Below, piece by piece: positions 25,255-33,700 of a DNA stretch of 64,000 bases. Under the pieces are notes generated by a model that was not told where the DNA came from, searched no databases, and saw nothing but the letters and a program-made list of their open reading frames with translations. Source of the stretch: CAYFWF01 sp964346815 (GTDB lineage Bacteria; Acidobacteriota; Aminicenantia; Aminicenantales; Aminicenantaceae); contig CAYFWF010000019.1 of NCBI GenBank assembly GCA_964346815.1, positions 1 to 64,000 on the forward strand, given 5' to 3'. How positions within the stretch are numbered: position 1 is the first letter of the stretch; each line of letters starts with the position of its first letter. The position numbers and the translations under genes were made by a program.

Positions 25255-26166
25255 CTATTTCTTACTGAACCAGTTTTCCACTGTTCCAAATTTTGTCCGT
25301 ATGACGACACCCCAGCCGATTATGCTCAGAACAAAAGAGAACAGAGAGCCGAAGATCGGCACAAATCCGATAAAGCCAAACAGAAGAAGTCCGAGGATGA
25401 CGGCCAGGAGTGAAGAAGGCCGCTTTCCGCTTAAAGCTCCGTAGATGCTGTCTCCGAGGAAATAGAACACAACCACGCGTCCGAAAATATTGATAATGAC
25501 TCCTATAGCGATCAATGCGAGAAGAATCGGAATTCCTATCAAGATAAAGGAGAGAAACACAGAGAATATAACGAGTCCTGTAAAGATGATGATGCTCAGA
25601 AGACCGATCCCGAAAACCGGCCAGAAAGAGGTTCTGATTTGGCTGGAAGCAAATGAGACAGGTTTGGGGAAGATGGCGACTAGAATAATCGCCAGCAGGA
25701 ACCAGATAAATAGAGTGATCAGTTTGAAAATGACTAGGAGAGGAAGCAGGGAGAGCCCGAAGATGCCCACCAGCCCGTCTTTTAAAAATCGGGCCACTTC
25801 CTCCGAAGTGCTGAAAAAGACCGTATCCCCGTCGATGGTAGATCCAGTTTCCCTATCTAAAGTGCCTCCCAGGGAAAGGACGTCTCCCTCAATTCTGGCG
25901 GTAGAGGTCAGCCTTATCTCTGAACCGAAGCCTACCACGGCCTCGCCCACCTTTCCTTCTATCACAATCGTGCCGCCGAAATTGATCACGTTTTCCGTAA
26001 CCTCGCCTTTGATGAGGATATCGCCGCCCCAGGAGATGATATTATCCTGAATCTCTCCTTCTTTGACCACGATATCTTTTTTGAAAATAATCCCCTGTCC
26101 TTGAAGGGGAATCAGACCGAGAAAAAAGAAAAGAACACTCAGACAGAGAATTTTTTTATTGATCAT
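25255..26166 (-). CDS. Exported beta-solenoid plus membrane-domain protein (bactofilin/polymer-forming-like)
   Basis: 303 residues. A signal peptide (MINKKILCLSVLFFFLGLIP) is followed by a repetitive beta region with alternating GG and V/I positions (DIVVKEGEIQDNIISWGGDI, VIEGKVGEAVVGFGSEIRL), like polymer-forming cytoskeletal proteins but outside the cytoplasm. Then come four or five membrane helices (LLPLLVIFKLITLFIWFLLA onwards). It is the third gene of a sigma/anti-sigma operon, with the anti-sigma stop overlapping its start (ATGA). That makes it a probable regulated output or a sensor part of an envelope-stress system. Confidence 0.78.
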   Translation of the reverse strand: MINKKILCLSVLFFFLGLIPLQGQGIIFKKDIVVKEGEIQDNIISWGGDILIKGEVTENVINFGGTIVIEGKVGEAVVGFGSEIRLTSTARIEGDVLSLGGTLDRETGSTIDGDTVFFSTSEEVARFLKDGLVGIFGLSLLPLLVIFKLITLFIWFLLAIILVAIFPKPVSFASSQIRTSFWPVFGIGLLSIIIFTGLVIFSVFLSFILIGIPILLALIAIGVIINIFGRVVVFYFLGDSIYGALSGKRPSSLLAVILGLLLFGFIGFVPIFGSLFSFVLSIIGWGVVIRTKFGTVENWFSKK

Positions 26167-26741
26167 GCTTTTTCTCCGGCAAAGAATTTTCTTTTGGCCC
26201 CATAGAGCAAGAGGGCAGAAAGGATCACAGTGAGAGCAATAAGTATTATTTGTATTTCGGGATTCAGAAGGGTGGTAAGGTTTGCCAATCCATTGACGAA
26301 CAGCGAACCCAGTTTATAGAGAATTTTGACCAGGAGAGAAATCAATTTCGATGCTTTGACCAGGATAAAAATGAAATTCCGGAACAGATCCAATGCCATA
26401 CGGTTAAGGTTGATAAATAGATAACCCAGATTCTGGCCAGTCAGTAAATAGACAGCAAAAAATGCGAAGACGGCCGATATTATCCCGACAGCTGCAGCGG
26501 TCAACCATTCCCGAAGAGGAGTGACGCGGGGAAAAATTTGGGTAAGGACACGCTGGGTGAAACCTGGCGGAATCTCCAAAGGAGGAAGGCTCTTGGACGC
26601 TTTAACAAGGACCTCTCTCTCCTCGACAGCACTTCTACATTTCAAGCAGGAAGAAATGTGTTCCCGGATGGATTGAGTTTCCTCAGGAGAGAATCCTTCT
26701 TCTAAGAAGAGATAGATTTGATCGATGTGAAGACAGCTCAT
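26163..26741 (-). CDS. Anti-sigma factor with zinc-finger and membrane anchor
   Basis: 192 residues. The N-terminal cytosolic zinc-binding anti-sigma domain has HIDQIYLFLEEGFSPEETQS and then EHISSCLKC (HxxxCxxC), the ZAS signature that clamps ECF sigma factors. A membrane helix follows (LTAAAVGIISAVFAFFAVYL), then amphipathic stretches and a last helix (IILIALTVILSALLLYGAKR). It should hold the adjacent sigma factor inactive until an envelope signal. Four-base overlaps on both sides couple all three genes. Confidence 0.88.
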   Translation of the reverse strand: MSCLHIDQIYLFLEEGFSPEETQSIREHISSCLKCRSAVEEREVLVKASKSLPPLEIPPGFTQRVLTQIFPRVTPLREWLTAAAVGIISAVFAFFAVYLLTGQNLGYLFINLNRMALDLFRNFIFILVKASKLISLLVKILYKLGSLFVNGLANLTTLLNPEIQIILIALTVILSALLLYGAKRKFFAGEKA

Positions 26742-27301
26742 ACCTTTTCCTCCAGAAGCTTACGGATAAGTTCTTTGGACTGAAAAACTCTGTTTTTCAC
26801 CGTGCCCACGGGAATTCCTTTTATTTCTGCAATTTCTTGGTAGCTGAATTCGTTTACGTATCTCCATACGAAAAGCTCTCTGAAGTTTGGAGGAAGATAT
26901 TTGAGGACCTGCTCAACCTTAGCGGTGAGTTCGTTGAGTTCGAACCGAGCACAAATTGAGGGTTCGTCCGATGGAATTTCAAAAGAAGGGAAGTTGGTAT
27001 CTTCAGAAGCCGTTTGATCGACTGAAAAAGCATCGATTTTTTTCTTTCTCCAATAGTCTATGATGTGGTTTGAAGCAATCTTAAATAGCCAGGTTCTGAA
27101 TTTGAACTGAGGTCGATATGAATGGAGGGAGGAATAGGTTTTGATGAATACGTCTTGAGTAAAATCGAGTGCCAGTTCTCTATCTCCGATCATGCGGCCG
27201 ATGTAATTCAGGAGAGGTTGTTGATGCCTCTTTAAAATCATTTCGAATGCCTGTCTATCACCTTGGAGTGCCTGTTTGACTAATTTTTTATCTTCATCCA
27301 T
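26738..27301 (-). CDS. ECF-type RNA polymerase sigma factor
   Basis: 187 residues with region 2 (YIGRMIGDRELALDFTQDVF, FRTWLFKIASNHIIDYWRKK) and region 4 (VEQVLKYLPPNFRELFVWRY, FSYQEIAEIKGIPVGTVKNR). This is a SigE-like group IV factor that redirects polymerase to envelope-stress promoters. It is the first gene of the minus-strand operon, so auto-regulation is likely. A TATAAA about 22 bases before the start may be its promoter's -10. Confidence 0.93.
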   Translation of the reverse strand: MDEDKKLVKQALQGDRQAFEMILKRHQQPLLNYIGRMIGDRELALDFTQDVFIKTYSSLHSYRPQFKFRTWLFKIASNHIIDYWRKKKIDAFSVDQTASEDTNFPSFEIPSDEPSICARFELNELTAKVEQVLKYLPPNFRELFVWRYVNEFSYQEIAEIKGIPVGTVKNRVFQSKELIRKLLEEKV

Positions 27302-27356
27302 GGAGGACTTCCAGCCCTCAGATTTTTATACGGATTTTTAAAAAAAAGGTTTTTTT

Positions 27357-27986
27357 CTAACGTTCGATGATTTCGACATCCGGGGGGAGTTTCAATTCAA
27401 AGATATTCTTGGGAAGATCGGTGTTGATCTGGATTTGGCTAAATTGGAATTCTGTTTTGTTTCCCTCCCAGTCGATGAATACGGCTTTTCGGATGAGCCA
27501 TCTCTTTTCATCTATCTCCAGGAGCATGAACGAATCATCTTCCTGTTGTTTTGGGATCAGTTTTATCTGCAGGTTTTGGGGTTCATCTGTAGGAAAGGGG
27601 CTGAACTCCACGCTATAGAACTCCAGCAGCGTTTTTTGGCCCGTGAGGATATCCAATATTTCTGTTTCGTGGCTCTCTTCGACCAGAGAACCACGCACGA
27701 GTTGGTTATCTTCTGAGAAGTAAGCCTGATACCTGTCACCTTCGTATAAATAGATGTTGTTCTCAGGGTCTTTGTATTCCCACCTCATCAGATCGGGCTT
27801 TTGAAAGTAAAGCTTCCCTTTCTCGTTTAATGGCGTAGAGACCATAGCAGAGTAGTAGATATGAACGAATTTTGCCTCCAGGCTTTGAAGAGATCGCAGG
27901 TTCTTTTCCAATCTCAGGGCCACATCCTCTGCGGTTTGGGGGAGGCAAAGCAATGGAAAGAGCAAGATCCAAATGAATCGATTCAT
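27357..27986 (-). CDS. lolA: Outer-membrane lipoprotein carrier LolA family
   Basis: 209 residues with a short signal peptide (MNRFIWILLFPLLCLPQ). The LolA fold shows in EKNLRSLQSLEAKFVHIYYS, GKLYFQKPDLMRWEYKDPEN, YLYEGDRYQAYFSEDNQ and the final LPKNIFELKLPPDVEII. It ferries lipoproteins across the periplasm to the outer membrane, which fits the many lipoproteins in this window. TATAAT lies nine bases before the ATG without a Shine-Dalgarno, so the message is nearly leaderless. Confidence 0.88.
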   Translation of the reverse strand: MNRFIWILLFPLLCLPQTAEDVALRLEKNLRSLQSLEAKFVHIYYSAMVSTPLNEKGKLYFQKPDLMRWEYKDPENNIYLYEGDRYQAYFSEDNQLVRGSLVEESHETEILDILTGQKTLLEFYSVEFSPFPTDEPQNLQIKLIPKQQEDDSFMLLEIDEKRWLIRKAVFIDWEGNKTEFQFSQIQINTDLPKNIFELKLPPDVEIIER

Positions 27987-27995
27987 GCTACAGAG

Positions 27996-28050
27996 ATTAT
28001 ACCATAAAGGAATCCGTAGTTTGACCGTCTATCCAAAGGTTTGCTATATA
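27996..28050. promoter_or_regulatory. Divergent, overlapping promoters for lolA and the symporter gene
   Basis: Plus strand: TTGACC (28021-28026), 18 bases, TATATA (28045-28050), seven bases to the ATG at 28058. Minus strand: TATAAT (27996-28001 read in reverse), nine bases to the lolA ATG. Both predicted transcripts start at or within a few bases of the initiation codon. The two promoters overlap in the -35 zone, so they probably compete. Confidence 0.65.
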
Positions 28051-28057
28051 TGGCTTC

Positions 28058-29464
28058 ATGGCAATCAATCATATCATTTTTTTGCTGGCCTATTGTGCCG
28101 TTCTTCTTTGTGTCGGGATTTTGTTCTCGAAGAGAATGAAGACCCTCGAAGATTATTTTCTTGCGTCCCGAAATCTTCCAGCCTTGTGGGTTTATTTCTC
28201 GCTGACAGCATCCTGGATTGGGGCCACTTCCATTCTGGTTACTGTGGATGAAGCATACAGAGAAGGCATGAGTTCCTTTTGGATCATCGGTCTGCCGGCT
28301 GTGCTCACAGTCGTCCTGTTCGCTTTTTTCCTTGCCCGTCCGATCCGGAGGTTGCCCATAATCACGCTACCAGACCTCGTGGAAATGCGTTATGGTCGAA
28401 CGGTGAGGCATCTGGCTTCGATTTTGATCATCTGGTACATGATTCTTCTTGCTTCGTCTCAGATGGTAGCGCTCGGGAATTTCTTAAAAATCTTTCTCAA
28501 CACTTCCTATCTCACCTGTTTGGTCCTGGGAACGGCTGTGGTCCTCGTTTATTCTGCATTCGGGGGATTTATCTCTGTTGTTCTTACCGATGGGCTGCAG
28601 TTTTTTCTTTTGGCTGCCGGGATAGGAGGGGTTTTTATTTTTCTGGTTCAATCCTCGAACATTCAGGATGTCGCACAGGCCGCAGCCGAACTTGAGAAAC
28701 TCGATTATTTCAATTTTTTCTCTGATCTGAAGAAAAACTTTCTCATGGCCCTCTCCTTCACTTGTGCTTGGATGATTTCTCCGATCGCATGGCAGAGAAT
28801 TCAATCGGCAAGAAGCCTCAGGAGTGCTCAATATGGACTTTTGGCCACCGCGGTGACTCTTTTTTGTTTCTTCGGCATTGTGGTCGGGATAGGCTTGTTT
28901 TCTCTGCCGCTCTTTCAACCTGGCGAGTGGGAGGGGTCTCTGCTCTCTTGGATCCTTTCAACGAAAACGGGATTTTTTCTAGGAGGTGTTCTATTTGTGG
29001 CAGTGGTGGCAGCGATCATGTCAACCATGGATACAGCGATCAACACAGGAGCGCTGTCGATGGCCCATGATGTGTATTTTCAGATTTTATCTCGAAACAA
29101 GAAAAGCCATGTCGTATCGGCCAGCAGGATTTCCACAATCCTTGTAGCGGCTCTCGCCTTTCTGGTAGCCACACGCTTCCGGAGCATCCTCCAGACGCTC
29201 GGATTGGCTTCGGAGATCATGGCAGAGGGGCTTTTCGTTCCGGGATTGGCGATGCTTTTTCTGAGAAAAAGAAGACCTGCGGCCGGATTTCTAAGCCTAG
29301 TTGCAGGGGGAGGATATGCCTTGGTTGGATTTTTATGTGAAACAAAACTCATTGTTGGGGACTGGCCGACCTGGCCTTATTCGGTGCCCTATGGACTGGC
29401 GGTGAGCATGGCAGGATTTATAGTCGGAGGATTTATAGACAAATATTGGGAACGCTTCCGCTGA
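28058..29464 (+). CDS. Sodium:solute symporter (SSS family)
   Basis: 468 residues and about 13 membrane helices. SSS signatures: YFLASRNLPALWVYFSLTAS with WIGATS, the FGGFISVVLTDGLQFF segment, and AAIMSTMDTAINTGALSMAH in helix 8, where Ser/Thr residues bind Na+. The substrate (sugar, amino acid, carboxylate) cannot be deduced. The predicted message is leaderless. Directly after the stop lies a 194-base palindromic element that may also end transcription. Confidence 0.88.
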   Translation: MAINHIIFLLAYCAVLLCVGILFSKRMKTLEDYFLASRNLPALWVYFSLTASWIGATSILVTVDEAYREGMSSFWIIGLPAVLTVVLFAFFLARPIRRLPIITLPDLVEMRYGRTVRHLASILIIWYMILLASSQMVALGNFLKIFLNTSYLTCLVLGTAVVLVYSAFGGFISVVLTDGLQFFLLAAGIGGVFIFLVQSSNIQDVAQAAAELEKLDYFNFFSDLKKNFLMALSFTCAWMISPIAWQRIQSARSLRSAQYGLLATAVTLFCFFGIVVGIGLFSLPLFQPGEWEGSLLSWILSTKTGFFLGGVLFVAVVAAIMSTMDTAINTGALSMAHDVYFQILSRNKKSHVVSASRISTILVAALAFLVATRFRSILQTLGLASEIMAEGLFVPGLAMLFLRKRRPAAGFLSLVAGGGYALVGFLCETKLIVGDWPTWPYSVPYGLAVSMAGFIVGGFIDKYWERFR

Positions 29465-29469
29465 GTGGA

Positions 29470-29663
29470 AGCATCCTTATTTCCGTGACAAAGAAAAAGT
29501 CAGGCAAGATGATTCGTCAGCCCGTGGATTTTCCCCAGCGAGGAAAATCCACTTATTCCTCGGCTCGCTCTCCTCTTCGAGGAACCGTGCCCGCTCGCCT
29601 CCGGATGGCTTCCGAACCAGCTTGCCTGACTTACTAAGATATTATCACGGAAATAAGGATGCT
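29470..29663. repeat. 194-base element with 19-bp perfect terminal inverted repeats
   Basis: AGCATCCTTATTTCCGTGA (29470-29488) is mirrored exactly at 29645-29663. Inside are GTCAGGCAAG (from 29499) mirrored by CTTGCCTGAC near the right end, and a strong inner hairpin GTGGATTTTCC / GGAAAATCCAC. No coding capacity and no clear target duplication. Part of it (about 29499-29536) is homologous to 34578-34612, so it belongs to a dispersed family. It may be a non-autonomous transposable element that also works as a terminator. Confidence 0.75.
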
Positions 29664-29682
29664 TACCCGCTAAGTTTGATTT

Positions 29683-29711
29683 TTGAGTTTTTGTGTGAAT
29701 TTGTATATAGT
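29683..29711 (+). promoter_or_regulatory. Leaderless promoter of the acyltransferase-like gene
   Basis: TTGAGT (29683-29688), 17 bases, TATAGT (29706-29711), then seven bases to ATG 29719. No ribosome site fits. Confidence 0.65.
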
Positions 29712-29718
29712 GTATCCG

Positions 29719-30372
29719 ATGTCCGTGCTGCGTAAGTTGCGGTGGAATCTGATAGGGATTTTGGGCAAATGGATTTTATGGGTATGGATTAAATCCACTC
29801 GGATAACCGTCCTCGGGGAATCCCGTTACTACGAATTAAGAAGAAAGAAAAGGCCTGTCATTATTTTGATCTGGCACGGAAAGATTTTTTTGGCTCCCTA
29901 TTTTTTTCGGAAAAAAGGGATTATGCCGCTGATAAGTCCGAGCGAAGATGGAGAGATCATTGCCCAGATCGTCTCCCGGTGGGGATACAAGGTGCTCAGA
30001 GGATCCAGTTCTCACAGCATCATAAGGGCATGGAGCGAGATGAGGAAGGAGCTGAAGAGAGGAGGACAGGTGATCATTGTGCCTGATGGTCCCAAAGGGC
30101 CTGATCGAGAAATGAAGCCCGGGGCTTTGAAATTGGCCCAAGATACCAGAGCCTATCTCGTTCCCTTTACCTTTTCGAGCTCGAAAAAGAGGAATCTCGA
30201 CAGTTGGGATAATTTTCTGATTCCGAAGCCTTTTTCAAGGATTGTGGCCATATTCGGAGAACCCTTCTCGGTCGAGATGGAACTGGCTGCAGAAGATTTG
30301 GAGAAGGAACGCCAAAGATTTGAACGTTTTTTTGTTCGCTTCGATCGGGAGGCAGACTTCTATTTCGATTGA
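29719..30372 (+). CDS. Lysophospholipid-acyltransferase-like protein (DUF374)
   Basis: ATG 29719 is chosen because it follows a promoter -10 by seven bases; a TTG twelve codons earlier coincides with the -35 box and cannot be the start. 217 residues. The DUF374 signature is plain: VIILIWHGKIFLAPYFFRKK, MPLISPSEDGEIIAQIVSRW, GYKVLRGSSS and VIIVPDGPKGPDREMKPGAL. It resembles the LpxL/PlsC acyltransferase fold and is thought to modify lipid A or phospholipids at the inner membrane. The classical HxxxxD box is reduced to WHG. Confidence 0.88.
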   Translation: MSVLRKLRWNLIGILGKWILWVWIKSTRITVLGESRYYELRRKKRPVIILIWHGKIFLAPYFFRKKGIMPLISPSEDGEIIAQIVSRWGYKVLRGSSSHSIIRAWSEMRKELKRGGQVIIVPDGPKGPDREMKPGALKLAQDTRAYLVPFTFSSSKKRNLDSWDNFLIPKPFSRIVAIFGEPFSVEMELAAEDLEKERQRFERFFVRFDREADFYFD

Positions 30373-30403
30373 TCCGCCGGCTTATCCCTTTCCACCACCT
30401 GCG

Positions 30404-30432
30404 TTGTCATAAATAGGATTTTATGTTATATA
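30404..30432 (+). promoter_or_regulatory. Promoter of the TPR gene
   Basis: TTGTCA (30404-30409), 17 bases, TATATA (30427-30432). The ATG at 30465 follows AAGGAG. Confidence 0.65.
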
Positions 30433-30464
30433 TACTCGAAATCAGAGCAAAAAAGGAGAAACAA

Positions 30465-31214
30465 ATGAGAGCAAAGGGAATTTTGGTTTTTCTGGTTGTC
30501 TTGTGTTGTGCATATTCTCTGTCCGGCCAAACTGCTGAAGAGTTGATCGCTCAAGGCGATGCGCTGTTCGAAGAGATGAAGGATATGGCTGCGGCGAAAG
30601 AGGCGGAAGCCCTTTATCATAAAGCCGTTGGCCTGATGGATAATAAATACGAGGCTTTTTGGAGATTATCGAGAATTCTGTATTATATCGGAGAACACAC
30701 CGAAAAAAAGAAGGAGAAAAAGACCATTTTTGCACGAGGCGTGTATTATGCGGAAAAAGCCATTGATCTTGAACCGGAGAAACCAGACGGTCATTACTGG
30801 CATGGTGTAAACAACGGGAAATACGGAGAGACGAGAGGAGTGCTTAAGAGCCTTTTCCTGGTCAAACCAATAAAACAGGCGATAAACAAAGTGATAGAGC
30901 TCGATCGTTCCTATGAAGACGGCGGCCCGGATCGAGTCCTGGGCCGGGTTTATTTCAAGCTCCCTGGTTTTGCCGGGGGGAGTAAGGAAAAATCTCTCGA
31001 ACATCTGTTGAAGTCAAAGGAGTATGGCCCTGATGATGCAGTGACTAGGCTCTATCTTGCTGAGACCTATCTTGAGTTGGACGAAGTAGAAAAAGCCAAA
31101 CAGGAATTGGATTATATTTTGTCAATGGAGCCCGATCCTCGTTGGACTGTCGCTGTGGAGGAGAACAAGGAAGCCGCAAGGGAACTGCTGGAACACAAAA
31201 AATTCAAGAAATAA
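30465..31214 (+). CDS. Exported TPR-like protein
   Basis: ATG 30465 is preferred to ATG 30423, which overlaps the -10 region, because it follows AAGGAGAAACAA and yields a signal peptide (ILVFLVVLCCAYSLSGQ). 249 residues with TPR-like helices: YYAEKAIDLEPEKPDGHYWH, LEHLLKSKEYGPDDAVTRLY and AETYLELDEVEKAKQELDYI. The middle part (FKLPGFAGGSKEKSLEHL) is shared by a widespread family of bacterial TPR proteins in which one repeat is replaced by a glycine-rich loop. The location is periplasmic; the role is unknown. Confidence 0.8.
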   Translation: MRAKGILVFLVVLCCAYSLSGQTAEELIAQGDALFEEMKDMAAAKEAEALYHKAVGLMDNKYEAFWRLSRILYYIGEHTEKKKEKKTIFARGVYYAEKAIDLEPEKPDGHYWHGVNNGKYGETRGVLKSLFLVKPIKQAINKVIELDRSYEDGGPDRVLGRVYFKLPGFAGGSKEKSLEHLLKSKEYGPDDAVTRLYLAETYLELDEVEKAKQELDYILSMEPDPRWTVAVEENKEAARELLEHKKFKK

Positions 31215-31227
31215 TTCGAAAGACAGG

Positions 31228-31773
31228 TTAGTCTGAAAAAACCTGGGCATCGAAGATTTCGATGTGAGCTCCTTTCCTCCAGTCATCTTGCTCCAGGCCT
31301 GCCTTTAAACATCCGTGATTCAGGTAGGTCTCTCGATCCCAGCCATATTCCGTAGGAACCTGGGGCAGGAGAAGTCCTTTGTTCAATCCTTTGGAGATGA
31401 TGATCCCATGTTTGCCGACTTCAATTTCCGAGGTGTCTTTGGCGGGCTTGGGGATACTGAGGACAGAAATCTCTATTTTCGTTTTTGGGAGCTCTTCGAT
31501 CTCAATGGATTGAAAACGGAAATCCTGAGTGGCGGCCGATATGGCGGCATCAATGATGGTCTCGTACAAAGGCTTCAAGGGAAGAGGGTAACCTATACAA
31601 CCGCGAAGCTGGTCATCCTTTTTCAGAGTCACAAAAGCACCTCTTTTTTCTTTGAGGGTTTCGTCTTCCGGTTTTATTTTAGGTGGCTTTCCCTTTTCCA
31701 GGTAAAAGAGGATGGCTTTTCGAGCAAGCTGAAGCAAAAAAATCTGTTGCTCCTCGCTTAAGGGATTATCCAT
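31228..31773 (-). CDS. amrA: AMMECR1-domain protein (AmmeMemoRadiSam A type)
   Basis: 181 residues matching the AMMECR1 fold: GAFVTLKKDDQLRGCIGYPL with the invariant LRGCIG, LYETIIDAAISAATQDFRFQ, KHGIIISKGLNKGLLLPQVP and EYGWDRETYLNHGCLKAGL. In many bacteria this protein is encoded beside a Memo-like dioxygenase and a radical SAM protein; neither partner is adjacent here. The biochemical role is unsettled. The start overlaps the end of the upstream gene by 16 bases, indicating co-translation. Confidence 0.88.
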   Translation of the reverse strand: MDNPLSEEQQIFLLQLARKAILFYLEKGKPPKIKPEDETLKEKRGAFVTLKKDDQLRGCIGYPLPLKPLYETIIDAAISAATQDFRFQSIEIEELPKTKIEISVLSIPKPAKDTSEIEVGKHGIIISKGLNKGLLLPQVPTEYGWDRETYLNHGCLKAGLEQDDWRKGAHIEIFDAQVFSD

Positions 31774-32174
31774 TGGTCTTTCCTTTGCCGATGGGATTTA
31801 AATTTGATCGGAGAAAGAAAAAAATCATTCTGATACTCTATGACGAAAGGTTTGATGACCAGTTGGCTTTTTGTGTTGATATCTATGTTCAAAAAAAGTT
31901 TCCCATAAGAGGAGGGAGCCAGGATTTTGTTTATTTTCTTCTGATCGGGCTGGTAGGAGTAGAAACCGAGGATCTTGTTGTCGAGCAGCTTGATGAAGGA
32001 TAGAAAAATTTCCTCTGAAGAGAAGAAGCCTCTCCGGGAAGGGAAAATCCTTTCCACGAAAAACATAAGACCCCGCTTGTGCCCGATGAGGAACCCATCC
32101 GTGTTTGTACCGGAGAGAACGAGACGAAGCGCAGCAAAAGATGTCAGAGCTTCCTCGGAAAGGTAAACTTCCAT
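31758..32174 (-). CDS. Unrecognised protein, possibly JAB/MPN-like
   Basis: 138 residues: MEVYLSEEALTSFAALRLVL, then TDGFLIGHKRGLMFFVERIF, GFYSYQPDQ and NDFFLSPIKFKSHRQRKDQW. The GxLIGHxxG...FVERIFP layout is reminiscent of JAB/MPN metalloprotease-fold proteins, but the HxH and catalytic Asp are not evident, so any enzyme activity is doubtful. TATAAT sits eight bases before the ATG with no ribosome site, implying a leaderless message. It overlaps the AMMECR1 gene, which suggests a shared job. Confidence 0.6.
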   Translation of the reverse strand: MEVYLSEEALTSFAALRLVLSGTNTDGFLIGHKRGLMFFVERIFPSRRGFFSSEEIFLSFIKLLDNKILGFYSYQPDQKKINKILAPSSYGKLFLNIDINTKSQLVIKPFVIEYQNDFFLSPIKFKSHRQRKDQWIIP

Positions 32175-32182
32175 TCTATTTT

Positions 32183-32188
32183 ATTATA
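32183..32188 (-). promoter_or_regulatory. -10 hexamer of a leaderless transcript
   Basis: Read on the minus strand this is a perfect TATAAT, eight bases before the ATG at 32174. The -35 region is a T-rich tract without a good match. Confidence 0.5.
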
Positions 32189-32229
32189 ACAAAAAAAAAG
32201 AAAAAGAGGGGATCGTTCGTGAATCCAAG

Positions 32230-33699
32230 TCAGATAAGACCGATCAAGGGAACAAGAAACCGGATGCACAGCCAGATAATGACGATACCTGATACGTTGA
32301 GCCAAAATCCTATTCTCATCATTTGAGGCAGACGAATCATGCCGGAGCCGTAGATGATAGCGTTGGGTGGTGTCGCCACCGGAAGCATGAAAGCAAAGCT
32401 GCACCCGATCGCACTTCCGAGAACAGGCGGGAGCGGATCGATCGAAGCGGCACTGGATATTGCTATGATAATCGGAATAATCATGTTCGCGGATGCTGTG
32501 TTAGAGGTTAATTCGGTCAGGAAGACACTGAATGTGACCGATAGAAGGGTAATAAGTGTCAAACTGGCTGAGCTTCCACCCATGGAAATGAAAAATTCGC
32601 CGATAGCATCTGCCAGACCCGTTTCGAACATCTGGAACCCCATGGACAGTCCTCCACCGAAAAGGAGGAGCGTTCCCCAATCGATTTTAAGGGCTTCCTT
32701 GAGGGAAAGGGTGAACTCCCCCCTGTTGGGATCTACAGGCAAGAAGAAGAGCAGTGAAGCTCCTATAATCGCGGCTACGGATTCGGGGAAATGATTATGG
32801 AACCAGAGAAAGACAGGAGATTCTCTTCCCCAGATAAGGGAGACGAAACCCGGGAAGACCCAGAGGAATACTGTGACAGAAAAGGCCATCAGGACATTTT
32901 TCTGAGCCCTGTTAAGGGGTGGCCTGGAATTGTCACTAGGGAGAGAGAGAATCTGCTCTGGCCCCTCTGAAGAATTCTCGCCTCTCAGATTCCATCTCAT
33001 GATGAGAAACAAAATGCAGAACATGGGAATCAGAATAAGGAATCCAATGACCATCCATTGAAAAAATGTGACCTTGTAATCGACCAGCCTCTCCAGCATT
33101 CCTATGGCGATAAGATTGGGAGGGCTTCCGATGGGAGTTCCGATTCCTCCGATAGAGGCAGAATAAGCCACAGCCAGGAGTAGAGCAATACTGAAAGGGA
33201 TTCTGTTTTTTCTTTCTCCATTCGCTTTGAAAGATTCCAGAATACCCAAGGCTATTGGAAACATCATCGCTGTCGTCGCTGTGTTGCTGATCCAAAGGGT
33301 AAGAAATATACTGGTCAGTCCCAGTGCGAAAAGTATCCTTGATTTTCTGTTAGCGATACTCTTGAAGGAGAGAACCGAAAAGGCCAATCTTCGATCCAAT
33401 GTGTGCACGCACATAGCGCGGGCCAGAATGAAGCTTCCAAGAAAAAGCATTATGATCGGATTGGCAAAGGGAGCAAAGGCATCCATCACCGGGCAGATGC
33501 GTAATGCCGTTAGAAAAAAGGGAATCATAAGCGCTGTAATCGGGATAGGGATACATTCTGTCACCCACCATACGACCACCAGGAGAAAAACAGCAAGAAG
33601 ATGGTGGGCTTTGGGATTTTGAGGAAGAAGAGGAGAGAAATAGGCCAGGAGAAAAAACAGAGGTCCCAAGAAAAATCCTAATTTTTTCCTGGTATCCAT
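32230..33699 (-). CDS. SLC13/DASS-family sodium-coupled anion transporter
   Basis: 489 residues, about 11 membrane helices and two re-entrant hairpins with the family's SNT motifs: WISNTATTAMMFPIALGIL and LTSNTASANMIIPIIIAIS. GGIGTPIGSPPNLIAIGML and LPVATPPNAIIYGSGMIRLP are the two Na+-site loops. DASS proteins import di- and tricarboxylates or sulfate with sodium. The gene is one base from the upstream methyltransferase gene's stop and is probably read from the same promoter. Confidence 0.92.
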   Translation of the reverse strand: MDTRKKLGFFLGPLFFLLAYFSPLLPQNPKAHHLLAVFLLVVVWWVTECIPIPITALMIPFFLTALRICPVMDAFAPFANPIIMLFLGSFILARAMCVHTLDRRLAFSVLSFKSIANRKSRILFALGLTSIFLTLWISNTATTAMMFPIALGILESFKANGERKNRIPFSIALLLAVAYSASIGGIGTPIGSPPNLIAIGMLERLVDYKVTFFQWMVIGFLILIPMFCILFLIMRWNLRGENSSEGPEQILSLPSDNSRPPLNRAQKNVLMAFSVTVFLWVFPGFVSLIWGRESPVFLWFHNHFPESVAAIIGASLLFFLPVDPNRGEFTLSLKEALKIDWGTLLLFGGGLSMGFQMFETGLADAIGEFFISMGGSSASLTLITLLSVTFSVFLTELTSNTASANMIIPIIIAISSAASIDPLPPVLGSAIGCSFAFMLPVATPPNAIIYGSGMIRLPQMMRIGFWLNVSGIVIIWLCIRFLVPLIGLI

Positions 33700-33700
33700 A

